Positions 1 through 10,820 of a stretch of DNA of 59,790 bases are shown here, piece by piece (position 1 is the first letter of the stretch; every line of letters begins with the position of its first letter). A model generated the notes under the pieces. That model made no database searches and had not been told where the DNA came from. It worked only from the letters and a program-made list of their open reading frames with translations. Position numbers and translations under genes: made by a program. Source of the stretch: Betaproteobacteria bacterium SG8_41 (lineage in GTDB: Bacteria; Pseudomonadota; Gammaproteobacteria; Burkholderiales; SG8-41); NCBI GenBank assembly GCA_001303585.1, contig LJTT01000026.1, positions 1-59,790 of the forward strand, read 5' to 3'.

Positions 1-135
1 TGAGACGCGGGCATCGCCGGACGCGCCATCGTCGCAGTCCAGCACCGGCCGTTGCGTCCGTGAAGGAGGTCCACGCACTTCGTCCTTCAAGCGCGCGGCG
101 AAAGGACGCCAAGGCCGCGCTTGCCAGGGAACGCG

Positions 136-2190
136 TCAAGAGATGGGCTTCACCGAAAAGCTCGACGGCGGCTCGCCACGCCGAGCCCTCTCCCACATCG
201 TGGCGTATGCAGATTCAATATGCAGACGGAAACGATCGGTATCGAACAGCGGACGGCTCGCGCGGTCCTGGTCAAGTCTCGCCTTGATGTCCGAGAGCCA
301 TGCCGGCTTGGTCGCAAGCTCCAGCGCCCGAGCTTCGTAACTCTCCAGGTCATGCGCAACCAATTCTGGCAGACCCACCGCGTTGAGCAGACTGGCCGCC
401 ACGCGCCCAGGAAACGTTTGACCCAGGCACGTCAGCACGGGCAATCCCGCCCACAGAGCATCGCTTGCGGTCGTGTGCGCATTAATGGGCAACGTGTCCA
501 GAAAGAGGTCCGCTGCCCTGTGACGGGCAAGGTGCTCACCGGGTTTCATTCTACCGGCAAAGACCAGGCGATCCGCCGCGATACCTCGCCGCTCGGCCTC
601 TCTTTTCAGATTCCGCGATGCCGCTACGTTGTCCTCGAGCAACCACAGCACGCTCCCGCCAACCTCCCGCAGCAGCCGCATCCAGACATCGAATATTTCT
701 GGCGTGATTTTGTAATTCTTGTTGAAACAGCAGAAGATGAAGCCTGTCTCCGGCAGCCCCACCTCCGCACGGCTGGGAATTCGTTCTGCAATGCGCCGCT
801 TCGAATCGTTGACTTGGTAGGTGTCCGGCAGATAAACGATCCTTTCGTTGTAGAACGCCTCGTGTTGAGGCGGAATCACATGCGGGTCTGCAAGGATGTA
901 GTCAAAATAATCCGCTCCGAGCGTACCCGGGAACCCCAGATAGTTGACCTGGACGGGACACGGTCGATAGCAGAAAATGCCCTGCCTTTCGCGCCCAACA
1001 TAGCCATTCAGGTCGACCAGGATGTCGATCTTCCTGTCTCTTATGGTCGCGGCTGCCTGAGCATCGTCGAGACGCGTGATATCGACGATTTCACCGACCG
1101 CCCGGTTGATCCTGCCGCGAATTTCGCTTTCGTCGTCCCACCCGTTATCGAAGGCATACGTCTCGAAACGTCGTTTGTCGTGGCGTTCAAGGAGCCCTGT
1201 TATCAGAATCGCGGTCGCGTGTTCCCGGAATTCGCCTGCTACGTAGCCGATTCGAATCCGGGGATTTTCATAACGCTCTCCTGCCCAAAGCTGGATTCCT
1301 GAAGGCGGAAAGTTCGTGGCAGCATACATTTCGGCACAGAGCCTGGCCTGCCGAGCCGAGCCTGAAATGGCCTGATACTCAAAGGGTTCACAGGAATTTT
1401 TCCCTGCGCCGACATCTGCCTCTATGGAATCCCGGAGTTGGGACAGCCGGTCCCAGTCGCAACACAGCATCTTCGCGTGAAGCAGCTTGCCTTTTGCAAA
1501 CGGATAGTCCGGGACCAATTCGAGCGCTCTTGAAAAATACGGCACAGCTTCTTCCGGCCGGTTCACATCTTGAAGCGCTAGGCCAAGGTTATAGCAGGCG
1601 TTTGCATAATCGGGCCTGTACGAAAGCGCACGCTCATAGCTGGCGACCGCCAGGTCGGGCTGTTTCAGGTCGATTAGAACATTGCCGCGGTTGTTGAGCG
1701 CTTCTGCATCGTCGGGCCTTAGTTGAAGCGCCCGGTCATAACTCTCCAGCGCTTCCTCCGCCCGCCTGAGGCGTTGCAAGACAATGCCGCGGTTGTAGTG
1801 CGCATCCGCGTAGTCGGGATTGAGCCGCAATGCACCCTCATAGCTGGCGAGCGCCTCGTCCAGTCGTTTGAGGTACAGCAGGGCGTTGCCCCGGTAGTAG
1901 AACGCCTCCGCATAGTCGGGTTTGAGCCGTATTGCGCTATCGTGGCTGGCAAGCGCGTCTTCCGGCCGCCCCAGGTCCAGCAGCGTTTTGCCCCTGCCGT
2001 TGAGAGCCTCGGCAGAGCCGGGTTTGAGCCGCAACGCGCGTTCATACATCGCCAGCGCGTCTTCGGGCCGCTTCAAATCGCGCAGGGCATTACCTCGATT
2101 CACCAGAATGCTTGCCCGGGAATCTGCGCGAAGCAACAAAGCGGCAAGCCGCGCTCCGACATCCCTGAGGGCGTCCGCGAGTAACATCAA
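136..2190 (-). CDS. TPR-containing O-GlcNAc transferase-like (SPINDLY-type, GT41) protein
   Basis: Predicted cytosolic glycosyltransferase that would transfer a sugar from a nucleotide sugar to protein Ser/Thr. About six 34-residue TPR units run from residue 26 to 230, recognisable by repeated ALxxYExALxLxPD patterns. A GT41 catalytic region follows (about 305-670), with IRIGYVAGEF, QVNYLGFPGTLGADYFDY and NAHTTASDALWAGLPVLT, which correspond to the conserved nucleotide-sugar-binding blocks of the family. The length of 684 aa is normal for bacterial members. It begins with two Met codons and has no same-strand partner; tRNA-Pro lies upstream. The family assignment is strong. The protein target and exact sugar donor cannot be read from the sequence, since bacterial members also glycosylate adhesins and flagellins. 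Confidence 0.88.
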   Translation of the reverse strand: MMLLADALRDVGARLAALLLRADSRASILVNRGNALRDLKRPEDALAMYERALRLKPGSAEALNGRGKTLLDLGRPEDALASHDSAIRLKPDYAEAFYYRGNALLYLKRLDEALASYEGALRLNPDYADAHYNRGIVLQRLRRAEEALESYDRALQLRPDDAEALNNRGNVLIDLKQPDLAVASYERALSYRPDYANACYNLGLALQDVNRPEEAVPYFSRALELVPDYPFAKGKLLHAKMLCCDWDRLSQLRDSIEADVGAGKNSCEPFEYQAISGSARQARLCAEMYAATNFPPSGIQLWAGERYENPRIRIGYVAGEFREHATAILITGLLERHDKRRFETYAFDNGWDDESEIRGRINRAVGEIVDITRLDDAQAAATIRDRKIDILVDLNGYVGRERQGIFCYRPCPVQVNYLGFPGTLGADYFDYILADPHVIPPQHEAFYNERIVYLPDTYQVNDSKRRIAERIPSRAEVGLPETGFIFCCFNKNYKITPEIFDVWMRLLREVGGSVLWLLEDNVAASRNLKREAERRGIAADRLVFAGRMKPGEHLARHRAADLFLDTLPINAHTTASDALWAGLPVLTCLGQTFPGRVAASLLNAVGLPELVAHDLESYEARALELATKPAWLSDIKARLDQDRASRPLFDTDRFRLHIESAYATMWERARRGEPPSSFSVKPIS

Positions 2191-2353
2191 GCAATGGTTG
2201 CCGGGAAGAGGTTAGCGAACGCGCTCATTACCACCCCTCGTTTCCCGTGTACGGGCACTCGAGGTATTGCAAAAGCGCCTCGGTCGTCTGAGTCATGGAA
2301 ATGCGCACTCGCCTCGTAACGATAGGTTAGCGAGCATTGGGCTGCGCGGGAAT

Positions 2354-2430
2354 TGGTCGGGGTGAGAGGATTTGAACCTCCGACACCTGCGTCCCGAACG
2401 CAGTACTCTACCAGGCTGAGCTACACCCCG
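2354..2430 (-). tRNA. tRNA-Pro, anticodon CGG
   Basis: A 77-nt cloverleaf reads on the minus strand. The acceptor stem CGGGGTG pairs with CACCCCG, and the gene ends with discriminator A and an encoded CCA. The anticodon stem CTGCG/CGCAG encloses the loop TTCGGGA, giving anticodon CGG (proline, CCG codons). The T-arm GGAGGTTCAAATCCTC contains the invariant TTCAAAT. It lies 44 nt downstream of ispB on the same strand, with a terminator hairpin between them, so it probably has its own promoter. Confidence 0.97.
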
Positions 2431-2444
2431 ACTTGCAGAAAAGA

Positions 2445-2470
2445 CGGGGGCACGCGCTACCGTGCCCCCG
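2445..2470 (-). terminator. Rho-independent terminator of ispB
   Basis: On the minus strand a 10-bp stem CGGGGGCACG / CGTGCCCCCG with a 6-nt loop is followed directly by TCTTTTC. It starts 5 nt after the ispB stop and separates ispB from tRNA-Pro. Confidence 0.8.
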
Positions 2471-2474
2471 GTCG

Positions 2475-3443
2475 TCAATAAGAACGCGTCACCGCGAAAT
2501 CGGCTAATTGTAACAAATAATCACGGTATTTTGAATTTGGAAGGGTCTCCGCGGCAGCGCACGCAGCCCGGGAAGCGCCATGCGCCTTCTCGCGTGCGTA
2601 ATCGAGCGCGCCGGTAGCGCGGACTGCTGCCAGCACCGCCGCCAGATCATCCCGCCCCCCCTGCTCGATCGCGCCTCGTACGATGCTCGCCTGGTCAGGC
2701 GTGCCATGCCGGATCGCATGGATGAGCGGGAGCGTCGGCTTGCCTTCGGCGAGATCGTCGCCGAGATTCTTGCCGATCACGGCCTGGTCGCCAGAGTAGT
2801 CGAGCACGTCATCAATCAGCTGAAACGCCACACCGAGCTGCATGCCGTAATCGGACATTGCGGCCTCCTGCGAGGACGCCGCCCCGCCGAGAATCGCGCC
2901 CAACCGCGTCGCGGCCTCGAACAGCTTGGCAGTCTTGCACCGTATCACCGCGAGATAGCCCGCCTCGTCGATGTCGGCGTTATGGCAGTTCATGAGCTGC
3001 ATCACCTCGCCTTCCGCGATCACGTTGGTCGCATCGGCCAGCACTTGCAGCACGCGCATGCTGTCGATGGTAACCATCATCTGGAATGCGCGGGAATAGA
3101 TGAAGTCGCCAACCAGGACGGCGGTGGTACTGCCGAAGAGCGAGTTGGCCGTCGCGCGTCCACGTCGCAGCGCGGACTCGTCGACCACGTCATCGTGCAA
3201 CAGCGTTGCGGTGTGGATGAACTCGACGACCGCGGCCAGCTCGTGGTGATCGCGCCCGCGGTAGCCGAATGCCCCGGCCGAGAGCAGTACGAGCATCGGG
3301 CGCAGGCGTTTTCCGCCCCCGCCGATGATGTGCTCGGCAACCTGCCGGATGAGCACCACGTCCGAGCTCAAGCGGGCGCGGATTACAGCGTCCACTGCGC
3401 GCATGTCCGCCGCAAGAAAGTCGCGGATGGCTTCGATGGACAC
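2475..3443 (-). CDS. ispB: Octaprenyl/polyprenyl diphosphate synthase
   Basis: Trans-isoprenyl diphosphate synthase making the ubiquinone side chain from farnesyl diphosphate and isopentenyl diphosphate in the cytosol. Both Asp-rich motifs are present: LLHDDVVDESALRRG (near residue 83) and LIDDVLDYSGD (near residue 212), with GGGKRLRPML in between as the substrate-binding Lys/Arg region. The open frame extends upstream to 3545, but the GTG at 3443 gives VSIEAIRDFLAADM, the usual family N-terminus, and a 322-aa protein close to E. coli IspB (323 aa). It is divergent from rplU, the standard arrangement in Beta- and Gammaproteobacteria. The start codon is inferred from family length; no strong ribosome binding site is visible. 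Confidence 0.95.
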   Translation of the reverse strand: MSIEAIRDFLAADMRAVDAVIRARLSSDVVLIRQVAEHIIGGGGKRLRPMLVLLSAGAFGYRGRDHHELAAVVEFIHTATLLHDDVVDESALRRGRATANSLFGSTTAVLVGDFIYSRAFQMMVTIDSMRVLQVLADATNVIAEGEVMQLMNCHNADIDEAGYLAVIRCKTAKLFEAATRLGAILGGAASSQEAAMSDYGMQLGVAFQLIDDVLDYSGDQAVIGKNLGDDLAEGKPTLPLIHAIRHGTPDQASIVRGAIEQGGRDDLAAVLAAVRATGALDYAREKAHGASRAACAAAETLPNSKYRDYLLQLADFAVTRSY

Positions 3444-3600
3444 GGTTGGAACCCGGCGAAAAAGAGCGTGATGATACCAGCAATCCCGCAGCGCCCCCGA
3501 TAACCCAGAGGGAACGCGCCTGCGGGCATTGTTTGAGGCCTTCAAGAGGTAACTCTCTGATCAAAAAGCGCCATTCCGCGCCGGCCGCCGGTTTCCGGCT

Positions 3601-3629
3601 TTGACTAAAGTGCGCTCTTTCGGTAGAAT
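3601..3629 (+). promoter_or_regulatory. Sigma-70 promoter of rplU-rpmA-obgE
   Basis: TTGACT (3601-3606), a 17-bp spacer and TAGAAT (3624-3629) form a near-consensus promoter 36 bp upstream of the rplU start codon, on the strand of the ribosomal protein genes. Confidence 0.8.
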
Positions 3630-3664
3630 GCGCGCCTTCCTAGGAACCCGAATCGGATCGCATC

Positions 3665-3892
3665 ATGTACGCGGTAGTCAAAACCGGCGGAAAGCAGTAC
3701 CGGGTCAAAGCCGGCGAAAAAATCCGGATAGAACAGATCATCGCAGGGGCCGCCGTAAAAGCCAAGGTGCTCGCGCAAGGGCGCGGCGACAAGGTGCACA
3801 TCTTCAAGATGCGCCGCCGCAAGCACTATCGCAAGAGTCAGGGTCATCGGCAGAACTACACCGAGATCGAGATCCTGGGCATCGGTGCGTAA
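3665..3892 (+). CDS. rplU: Ribosomal protein L21 with an internal deletion
   Basis: 50S subunit protein that binds 23S rRNA. The N-terminus [20 protein letters not shown] and the C-terminal part from [20 protein letters not shown] onward are typical of L21, so identity is not in doubt. The protein has 75 residues, whereas the family has about 103. The first 24-25 residues join directly to the segment [16 protein letters not shown], so roughly 28 residues (84 bp, in frame) of the central beta-barrel are missing. The reading frame is intact, the promoter is good, and rpmA follows 12 nt later with an AAGGAG ribosome site. Either the strain has a shortened L21 or the assembly collapsed 84 bp here. 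Confidence 0.93.
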   Translation: MYAVVKTGGKQYRVKAGEKIRIEQIIAGAAVKAKVLAQGRGDKVHIFKMRRRKHYRKSQGHRQNYTEIEILGIGA

Positions 3893-3904
3893 GGAGAGAA
3901 CACC

Positions 3905-5297
<1,393 letters not shown>

Positions 5298-5334
5298 GCG
5301 ACTGCTGGGTATCTCTGTCGTTTTGTGATGACCA

Positions 5335-6453
5335 ATGTCAAACGTCATAGCTAACGCGAAGCGGCTTGTCGTCAAGGTCGGCTCGAGTCTGGTGACAAAT
5401 CAGGGCCAGGGCCTTGATCACGACGCGCTTTCACGCTGGGCGAGCCAGATCGCCCAGCTGCGCCACGACGGCCGTGACGTCGTGCTGGTGTCGAGCGGCG
5501 CAATCGCCGCGGGCATGCAGCGGCTCGGCTGGAAGCGGCGCCCGCACGCGTTGCACGAATTGCAGGCCGCGGCAGCAGTCGGTCAGATGGGGTTGATCCA
5601 GATCTACGAGTCATGCTTCCGCCAGCACCAGCTCATGACCTCGCAGATTTTGCTGACGCATGAGGATCTGGCCGACCGCAAACGCTACCTCAACGCGCGC
5701 TCGACTCTGCGCACGCTTCTCGCGCTCGGCGTGATTCCCATCATCAACGAGAACGACACCGTTGCGATCGACGAGATTCGTTTTGGCGACAACGATACGC
5801 TCGCTGCAATGGTCACCAACCTTATCGAAGCCGATGCGCTCGTGATCCTGACCGACCAGGCGGGGCTCTACGACAAGGACCCACGCAGGGACCCCGGCGC
5901 GAAGCTCGTCGCGGAAGCGCGGGCCGCCGATCCCGCGCTGGAGCAGATGGCCGGCGGCGCCGGCAGCCATTACGCGCTGGGTGGCATGCTGACCAAAGTG
6001 CTGGCGGCAAGACGCGCCGCGCGCAGCGGAGCTCATACGGTCATTGTCTCGGGCCGGGATGACGACGTGCTGATGCGGCTCGCGCGCGGGGAGGCCCTCG
6101 GGACGCGGCTCATCGCCGAGAAGCCCACCATGGCTGCCCGCAAGCAGTGGCTCGCGGATCAGCTGCAGGTGCGGGGCAGCCTTGTGCTCGACGACGGCGC
6201 GGTCAAGGCGCTTCGCGTCAGCGGAAAGAGTCTGTTGCCGATTGGCGTACACGAGGTCGCCGGGGAGTTCGAGCGGGGCGAGGCGGTGCGTTGCCTCGAC
6301 GAGCGACACCGTGAAATCGCCCGGGGTCTGGTCAACTACAACTCTGCGGAAACCCGCCGCATTCTGCGCACACCCTCGAGCGAGATCGAGGCAAAGCTCG
6401 GCTACGTCGACGAGCCGGAACTGATCCATCGCGACAACCTGGTGCTGCTCTAG
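5335..6453 (+). CDS. proB: Glutamate 5-kinase with PUA domain
   Basis: Catalyses ATP-dependent phosphorylation of L-glutamate, the first step of proline synthesis. The amino-acid kinase domain (about 1-260) shows [46 protein letters not shown] and [14 protein letters not shown]-terminal PUA domain (about 275-360) follows. The full length of 372 aa matches E. coli ProB (367 aa). It lies 37 nt after obgE on the same strand, an arrangement common in Betaproteobacteria. No proA is in the window. Confidence 0.96.
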   Translation: MSNVIANAKRLVVKVGSSLVTNQGQGLDHDALSRWASQIAQLRHDGRDVVLVSSGAIAAGMQRLGWKRRPHALHELQAAAAVGQMGLIQIYESCFRQHQLMTSQILLTHEDLADRKRYLNARSTLRTLLALGVIPIINENDTVAIDEIRFGDNDTLAAMVTNLIEADALVILTDQAGLYDKDPRRDPGAKLVAEARAADPALEQMAGGAGSHYALGGMLTKVLAARRAARSGAHTVIVSGRDDDVLMRLARGEALGTRLIAEKPTMAARKQWLADQLQVRGSLVLDDGAVKALRVSGKSLLPIGVHEVAGEFERGEAVRCLDERHREIARGLVNYNSAETRRILRTPSSEIEAKLGYVDEPELIHRDNLVLL

Positions 6454-6542
6454 AGGCACCGGGCGCAGCATCAGCGGACCAATGCGCGCTGGCGCCGGTC
6501 GGGTATGATCCACCACTCGAAACGCTGAAAAGGAGAACATGC

Positions 6543-6974
6543 ATGCGCTTTGTTTTCGCTGCACTCGCGATGTGCCTGGCCGCCGCAGCGCATCCTGCCG
6601 GGCCCGACATGAGAGACGGGCTGTGGGAAATCACCGTGAAAATGGACATGCCCGGTATGCCCGCAACAATGCCGCCGCAGACCATTCGGCAATGCGTGAC
6701 CAAACGGGATCTGGAAGACCTGCGCAAGATGACGCCCAGCACGGGAATGGGGGACGCGCGCTGCGAAGTGTCAGACTACAGGGTCCAGGAGAACATGGCG
6801 CGCTGGAACTGGCGCTGCAAGGGAGAGGAGGCGGCGAGCGGCACCACGACCATGACCTTCAGCAGGAACACCTACTCCGGCACCAACCAGATGTCCATGA
6901 AGCCGCGCGGCGCTCCCGCCCAGAGCATGACCATGCACTACGCCGGCAAATATCTGGGTCCGTGCCAGCAATAG
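6543..6974 (+). CDS. DUF3617 family periplasmic protein
   Basis: A 143-aa protein with an N-terminal signal peptide (MRFVFAALAMCLAAAAHPAG). The mature part begins with the DUF3617 signature DMRDGLWEITVKMDMPGMP and ends in a conserved GKYLGPC. Cys residues (QCVT, RCEV, WRCKG, GPCQ) suggest disulfides in the periplasm. A GGAGAA ribosome site precedes the start. Function unknown; family members are common in Betaproteobacteria next to housekeeping genes. Confidence 0.8.
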   Translation: MRFVFAALAMCLAAAAHPAGPDMRDGLWEITVKMDMPGMPATMPPQTIRQCVTKRDLEDLRKMTPSTGMGDARCEVSDYRVQENMARWNWRCKGEEAASGTTTMTFSRNTYSGTNQMSMKPRGAPAQSMTMHYAGKYLGPCQQ

Positions 6975-7006
6975 ACGATCGAACGATGCACAGCGGTGAC
7001 GGTGTT

Positions 7007-7534
7007 TTACTCCCCGTAGTGTTCACGCGGCCCATAGCGTATGAGCTGTAGGGCTTCCTCGACGCTCGCGACCGGAGCCTTCCTCGATTTTCCGGTGCAG
7101 AAGTAGTCGCGTTGCAGCACACCGTGGTGCGCACTGCGGTTCAGGTGATTGATGGCCTGCCACTGCGGGTCGCGTGCCGGCATCCAGATCCCGTGACTTT
7201 GGCCCAATGCGTAGACCTTGAATTGCCTGAGGTCACAGCGCATGCCTTCGTATGAAACGTTGGTCGCACCGCCTGAGGTCTTCACGACCAGCGTGTATCG
7301 CACTACGCCATTGCTGTCGATGGACAGGGCCTGCGTGTCGATGAAAAAACGGTGCCGAGTCTCGGGCCCCGCATTGAATTGAAGCAGATTCTCTTCCCTG
7401 GGCAATGCCGGCAGCTTCACTTCAGCGTCCGTGAACCGCTCCTTCGGCTGGTCACGGTCGTAGTCCCAGCCGCTCCACTGCGCCGCCGCAGGAAATGCCA
7501 GTAGGAAGAGCCACGCGAGCGCGCTAGCGCGCAT
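7007..7534 (-). CDS. CNP1-like family secreted protein
   Basis: A 175-residue protein starting at the ATG at 7534, with a signal peptide (MRASALAWLFLLAFPAAAQ) and then WSGWDYDRDQPKERFTDAEV. This resembles the CNP1-like family named after a neisserial cryptic protein. The longer open frame upstream is out-of-frame reading of the methyltransferase gene and was not used. The start overlaps the end of the preceding cfa-like gene by 11 nt, so translation is probably coupled. Conserved Trp and paired Cys (MRCDLRQ, YFCTGKS) are visible. Function unknown, periplasmic by inference. Confidence 0.72.
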   Translation of the reverse strand: MRASALAWLFLLAFPAAAQWSGWDYDRDQPKERFTDAEVKLPALPREENLLQFNAGPETRHRFFIDTQALSIDSNGVVRYTLVVKTSGGATNVSYEGMRCDLRQFKVYALGQSHGIWMPARDPQWQAINHLNRSAHHGVLQRDYFCTGKSRKAPVASVEEALQLIRYGPREHYGE

Positions 7535-8732
7535 AGATATGATCGCGCGTCGGTGGCAGCTCCAGGGCGCCATCGGCACGGGGTTTGCCCGCCAGCACTT
7601 GGTAGACGGACAGCCAGCCGCGCTCGAACGCATGTGCCGACCCCGCCATGTAAATGCGCCAGACGCGGTAGAGTTTCTCCCCCACCGCAGCCACCGCCGC
7701 GGCACGATTCTTTTCGAGGCGATCGACCCACTCCCACAGCGTGCGGCCGTAATGCGGTCGCAGACTTTCGACGTCCCAGGGCTCGAGGCCCTCCTCTGAC
7801 ATCGCGGCGAGCACCTGCGATATATGCGCCAGTTCGCCCCCGGGGAAAACGTAGCGGTCGACGAACTCGCCGATGCCGCTGCCGAGCTCATGTTGCCCCG
7901 GCCAGTTGTGCGTAATGCCGTGGTTCATGACCAGCCCACCGGGCCTGAGCAGGCGAAACATCTTGCCAAAATACACCGGAAAGTTCTTGAGCCCGACATG
8001 CTCGAACATGCCCACGCTCGCGATCTTGTCGAAGCCGTTTTCCTCGGGCACATCGCGATAGTCGAGCAGGCGCACTTCACAGTGACCCTCGAGCCCCAGC
8101 TCGCGGATCTTCGCGCGCGCGTAGTCGTACTGGTTTTGCGAGAGCGTGATGCCCAGAGCGTTCACGCCGAAGCCCTGAGCCGCTCTGATGACGAGCGCGC
8201 CCCACCCGCAACCGATGTCGAGGAAGCGCTCACCCGGCTCAAGGCGCAGCTTCCGGCAAATATGATCGAGCTTCTGCTCCTGGGCAATCTCGAGCGTGTC
8301 GTCGGCGCGGCGAAAGTAGGCGCAGGAGTAGACACGCTTCGGGTCGAGCCACAACCCGAAGAAATCGTCGCCGACGTCATAATGGCTCTGAATCGCCTCG
8401 CGGTCGAAGAGCCGGGTATGCTCGGACCGGTCGTGCGAATGCCGTCCCCCGGTGCGCACCGCGCCGACGGCATCGGCGAAAGCCTCCCCGATGCGCATGA
8501 TGTCGCGGGCCTTGCCTTCCACGTCGATCTGCTGCTCGACATAGCAGCGCGCGAGAGCGCCCATGGTCGGGTCGGCGAGCGTCGCGACAGCGCGCGGCGT
8601 GTTTACCACGACCGTCATTTTCGGCGGCGCGTGGCCCACCAGCGTCGTCCCGTTCCACAGACGCACGGCCAGCGGCACATCGCCCGCCTTGAGACGACGC
8701 TCGAATTGACTGAGCAGGCGCGAGCTGAGCAT
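7524..8732 (-). CDS. cfa: Cyclopropane-fatty-acyl-phospholipid synthase family methyltransferase
   Basis: SAM-dependent enzyme expected to methylenate unsaturated acyl chains of membrane phospholipids. The methyltransferase motif FLDIGCGWGALVIRAA and the family blocks AIQSHYDVGDDFFGLWLDPK, YSCAYF and GMFEHVGLKNFPVYF are clear. The start is placed at the ATG at 8732 (MLSSRLLSQFERRLKAGD), giving 402 aa, near the size of E. coli Cfa (382). It is followed with an 11-nt overlap by the CNP1-like gene. Paralogous family members with other methylation products exist, so the exact product is inferred. Confidence 0.88.
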   Translation of the reverse strand: MLSSRLLSQFERRLKAGDVPLAVRLWNGTTLVGHAPPKMTVVVNTPRAVATLADPTMGALARCYVEQQIDVEGKARDIMRIGEAFADAVGAVRTGGRHSHDRSEHTRLFDREAIQSHYDVGDDFFGLWLDPKRVYSCAYFRRADDTLEIAQEQKLDHICRKLRLEPGERFLDIGCGWGALVIRAAQGFGVNALGITLSQNQYDYARAKIRELGLEGHCEVRLLDYRDVPEENGFDKIASVGMFEHVGLKNFPVYFGKMFRLLRPGGLVMNHGITHNWPGQHELGSGIGEFVDRYVFPGGELAHISQVLAAMSEEGLEPWDVESLRPHYGRTLWEWVDRLEKNRAAAVAAVGEKLYRVWRIYMAGSAHAFERGWLSVYQVLAGKPRADGALELPPTRDHIYAR

Positions 8733-8790
8733 AGGGCTAATCAGGATAGCACAGGCTCGCTCGAGGGAGCCACGGCCCGCCCCGCTGCGC

Positions 8791-9396
8791 TCAGCCCTTG
8801 AGGTCCCGCACGAGAGACTCGCGCACCGCCGGCGCAATATCAACGGAGGCGCGGTAGGCAGGATGATCGATGCCCATTGCGATGGCAGCGCCCTGCTTGA
8901 GCGCGCTCACCATCCCGGAATTCAGCTCGAACCGCAGAAAGTGCACCGATGAGGTCTTCTCGGCAGTCTCGCGTTCGAGATCCTCGTCAGCGATCGCGAA
9001 GACGCGATCATGCTCTGCGACCTGAACCCAAACCCGGTCCTCGATACCAATCAGCTGCGCCAGCATGCGACGGCGCTCGTCGATATCGGGATACTGGATC
9101 ATCATCGTCGCCTTCCAATTGGAGCCATCGGGGACGAGGGGCGCATAGGCGTCGAGTTCCTCCTGTATTCCTTCCTCCTCGAAGATACGCTCAGCGCGCA
9201 GCATTTCCTGAATCTGATAGCGGATGGTCAGCTCGTCCTCGAAAATCAGCAAGACATGCTCGCCCAAGTGCACTGTGCGGTTCTTCTTGTGCTCCATAAC
9301 GCGGGCGCGGAACTGGGGACGTTCCTTCGAGTAGCGCTCCAGCGTCATGAGACTGTCGCGGCTTAAATTGGTCATCGTCGTAGTCCGTGGCATCAT
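8791..9396 (-). CDS. DUF3501 family protein
   Basis: A 201-residue cytosolic protein of unknown biochemical role. The N-terminal LSRDSLMTLERYSKERPQFR and the block HLGEHVLLIFEDELTIRYQIQEML are typical of DUF3501. The ATG at 9396 overlaps the stop of the upstream Fe-S oxidoreductase in an ATGA arrangement, which favours this start over the Met at 9375. Forms one operon with that oxidoreductase and rubrerythrin, a trio that recurs in proteobacteria and points to peroxide or sulfur stress handling. Confidence 0.82.
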   Translation of the reverse strand: MMPRTTTMTNLSRDSLMTLERYSKERPQFRARVMEHKKNRTVHLGEHVLLIFEDELTIRYQIQEMLRAERIFEEEGIQEELDAYAPLVPDGSNWKATMMIQYPDIDERRRMLAQLIGIEDRVWVQVAEHDRVFAIADEDLERETAEKTSSVHFLRFELNSGMVSALKQGAAIAMGIDHPAYRASVDIAPAVRESLVRDLKG

Positions 9397-10721
9397 AGTC
9401 CGTAGGCGATCCGTATCAGTGTAATGGGGTGTTGCTTGCGTGCCGCGGTCTCGCCCATTCCCTGGAGAATGTGACGACCCGCGATAGCGCAATCCGAGCT
9501 GATGTAGTCGGGGCTCGCTTCAGCCATCTGCCGGAACACGGGCCGACCGATCTTCATCGAGCTCTCGAAGTATTCCGCCTTTACACCCCAGGTTCCATCG
9601 TGGCCCGCGCAGCGCTCGATCGTGGTGACCTTGGTATCGGGAATCATCTCGAGCAGCTCGCGCGTCTTTTGCCCCATGTTCTGGACGCGGAGGTGACAGG
9701 GGATGTGATAGGAAACCTTGCCCAAGGCGGTAGGGAATTGCGTTTTTAGAAGGCCATCCTTGTGGCGCAGCACCAGATACTCGAAGGGATCGAACATGGC
9801 CTCGGCGACGGCCTTGACGTCCGCGTCGTCCGGGAACATGAGCGGCAACTCCTGCTTGAACATCAGCGTGCAGGATGGAACCGCCGTCATGATTGCGTAA
9901 CCCTCGCGCGCCAGACGTGCCAGCACCGGGATGTTCAACTCCTTGTTGCGCGCCACTGCCTCGAGATCACCCAGCTCGAACTTGGGCATGCCGCAGCACG
10001 CCTCTTTCTCGACGAGGGTCGCGGGAACCTCGTTGTGCTCGAGAATCTTCAGCAGATCATGTCCGATGCCAGGCTCGTTGTAGTTCACATAGCAGGTCGC
10101 GAAGATCGCGACCTTCCCGGGCGTATTCTTGCCATCGTGAACTGCAACGTCACGGCCAGGACGAGCGTTGCTGCGGAACTTCGCAGACGCGTAATCGGGC
10201 AGCACCCGGTCCTTGTGCACACCGAGCGTCTGTTGCATCAGGCTTCGCGCAGCGCCGTTCTTGTTGACAGCATTGACCGCATGCACGACAACGGGAATCG
10301 TAGCAAGTTTGCCGAGGGCGTCGGTGCTCGAGAGCAGCCGGTCACGAAGGCTCGCCCCCTTGTTCTTGAATTTCACCGCCTTGGCCCGCAGCATGAGATG
10401 AGGGAAATCGACGTTCCACTGGTGCGGCGGCACGTACGGGCATTTCGTCATGTAGCACATGTCGCAGAGGTAGCACTGGTCAATGACTTTCCAGTAATCC
10501 TCCTTCTTGACGCCATCCACCTCCATGGTTTCGCTCTCGTCCACGAGGTCGAAGAGCGTCGGAAACGATCCGCACAGATTCACGCATCGACGGCAGCCGT
10601 GGCATATGTCGAAAACCCGCTCCAGCTCGTGCTCGAGCTTCGCCTGGTCGTAGAACTCCGCCGATTTCCACCCGAGCGGATGCCGGGTAGGGGCCTCGAG
10701 ACTTCCTTCGCGTGCGCTCAT
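9393..10721 (-). CDS. HdrD/GlpC-like Fe-S oxidoreductase of the rubrerythrin cluster
   Basis: A 442-aa soluble protein with two N-terminal [4Fe-4S] motifs (C40-x2-C43-x2-C46-x3-C50 in [12 protein letters not shown], and [14 protein letters not shown]). Two CCG-type domains follow: [14 protein letters not shown] with [13 protein letters not shown], and [13 protein letters not shown] with [14 protein letters not shown] domains bind Fe-S centres in heterodisulfide reductases and glycerol-3-phosphate or lactate dehydrogenase subunits. Its stop overlaps the DUF3501 start, and rubrerythrin lies about 100 nt upstream. It probably supplies electrons to rubrerythrin, which here has no rubredoxin domain; that pairing is inference. 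Confidence 0.82.
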   Translation of the reverse strand: MSAREGSLEAPTRHPLGWKSAEFYDQAKLEHELERVFDICHGCRRCVNLCGSFPTLFDLVDESETMEVDGVKKEDYWKVIDQCYLCDMCYMTKCPYVPPHQWNVDFPHLMLRAKAVKFKNKGASLRDRLLSSTDALGKLATIPVVVHAVNAVNKNGAARSLMQQTLGVHKDRVLPDYASAKFRSNARPGRDVAVHDGKNTPGKVAIFATCYVNYNEPGIGHDLLKILEHNEVPATLVEKEACCGMPKFELGDLEAVARNKELNIPVLARLAREGYAIMTAVPSCTLMFKQELPLMFPDDADVKAVAEAMFDPFEYLVLRHKDGLLKTQFPTALGKVSYHIPCHLRVQNMGQKTRELLEMIPDTKVTTIERCAGHDGTWGVKAEYFESSMKIGRPVFRQMAEASPDYISSDCAIAGRHILQGMGETAARKQHPITLIRIAYGL

Positions 10722-10820
10722 GGGTCGCCGTATCTGGATGGGGCTTGGTCAGAAGAATCGCCAGGAAACAGGTGCACGGACCGTTCGCCCGCCACCTGTT
10801 CCCCGAACTCGGGACGTCGC

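Noticed and set aside
121-1302. 393-aa plus-strand open frame opposite the TPR/GT41 gene
   Set aside because: Composition rich in Arg/His/Pro with no motif; it is the antisense of a clear gene in GC-rich DNA.
7535-7891. N-terminal extension of the CNP1-like protein
   Set aside because: It reads the cfa-like gene out of frame; a signal peptide starts exactly at Met 7534.
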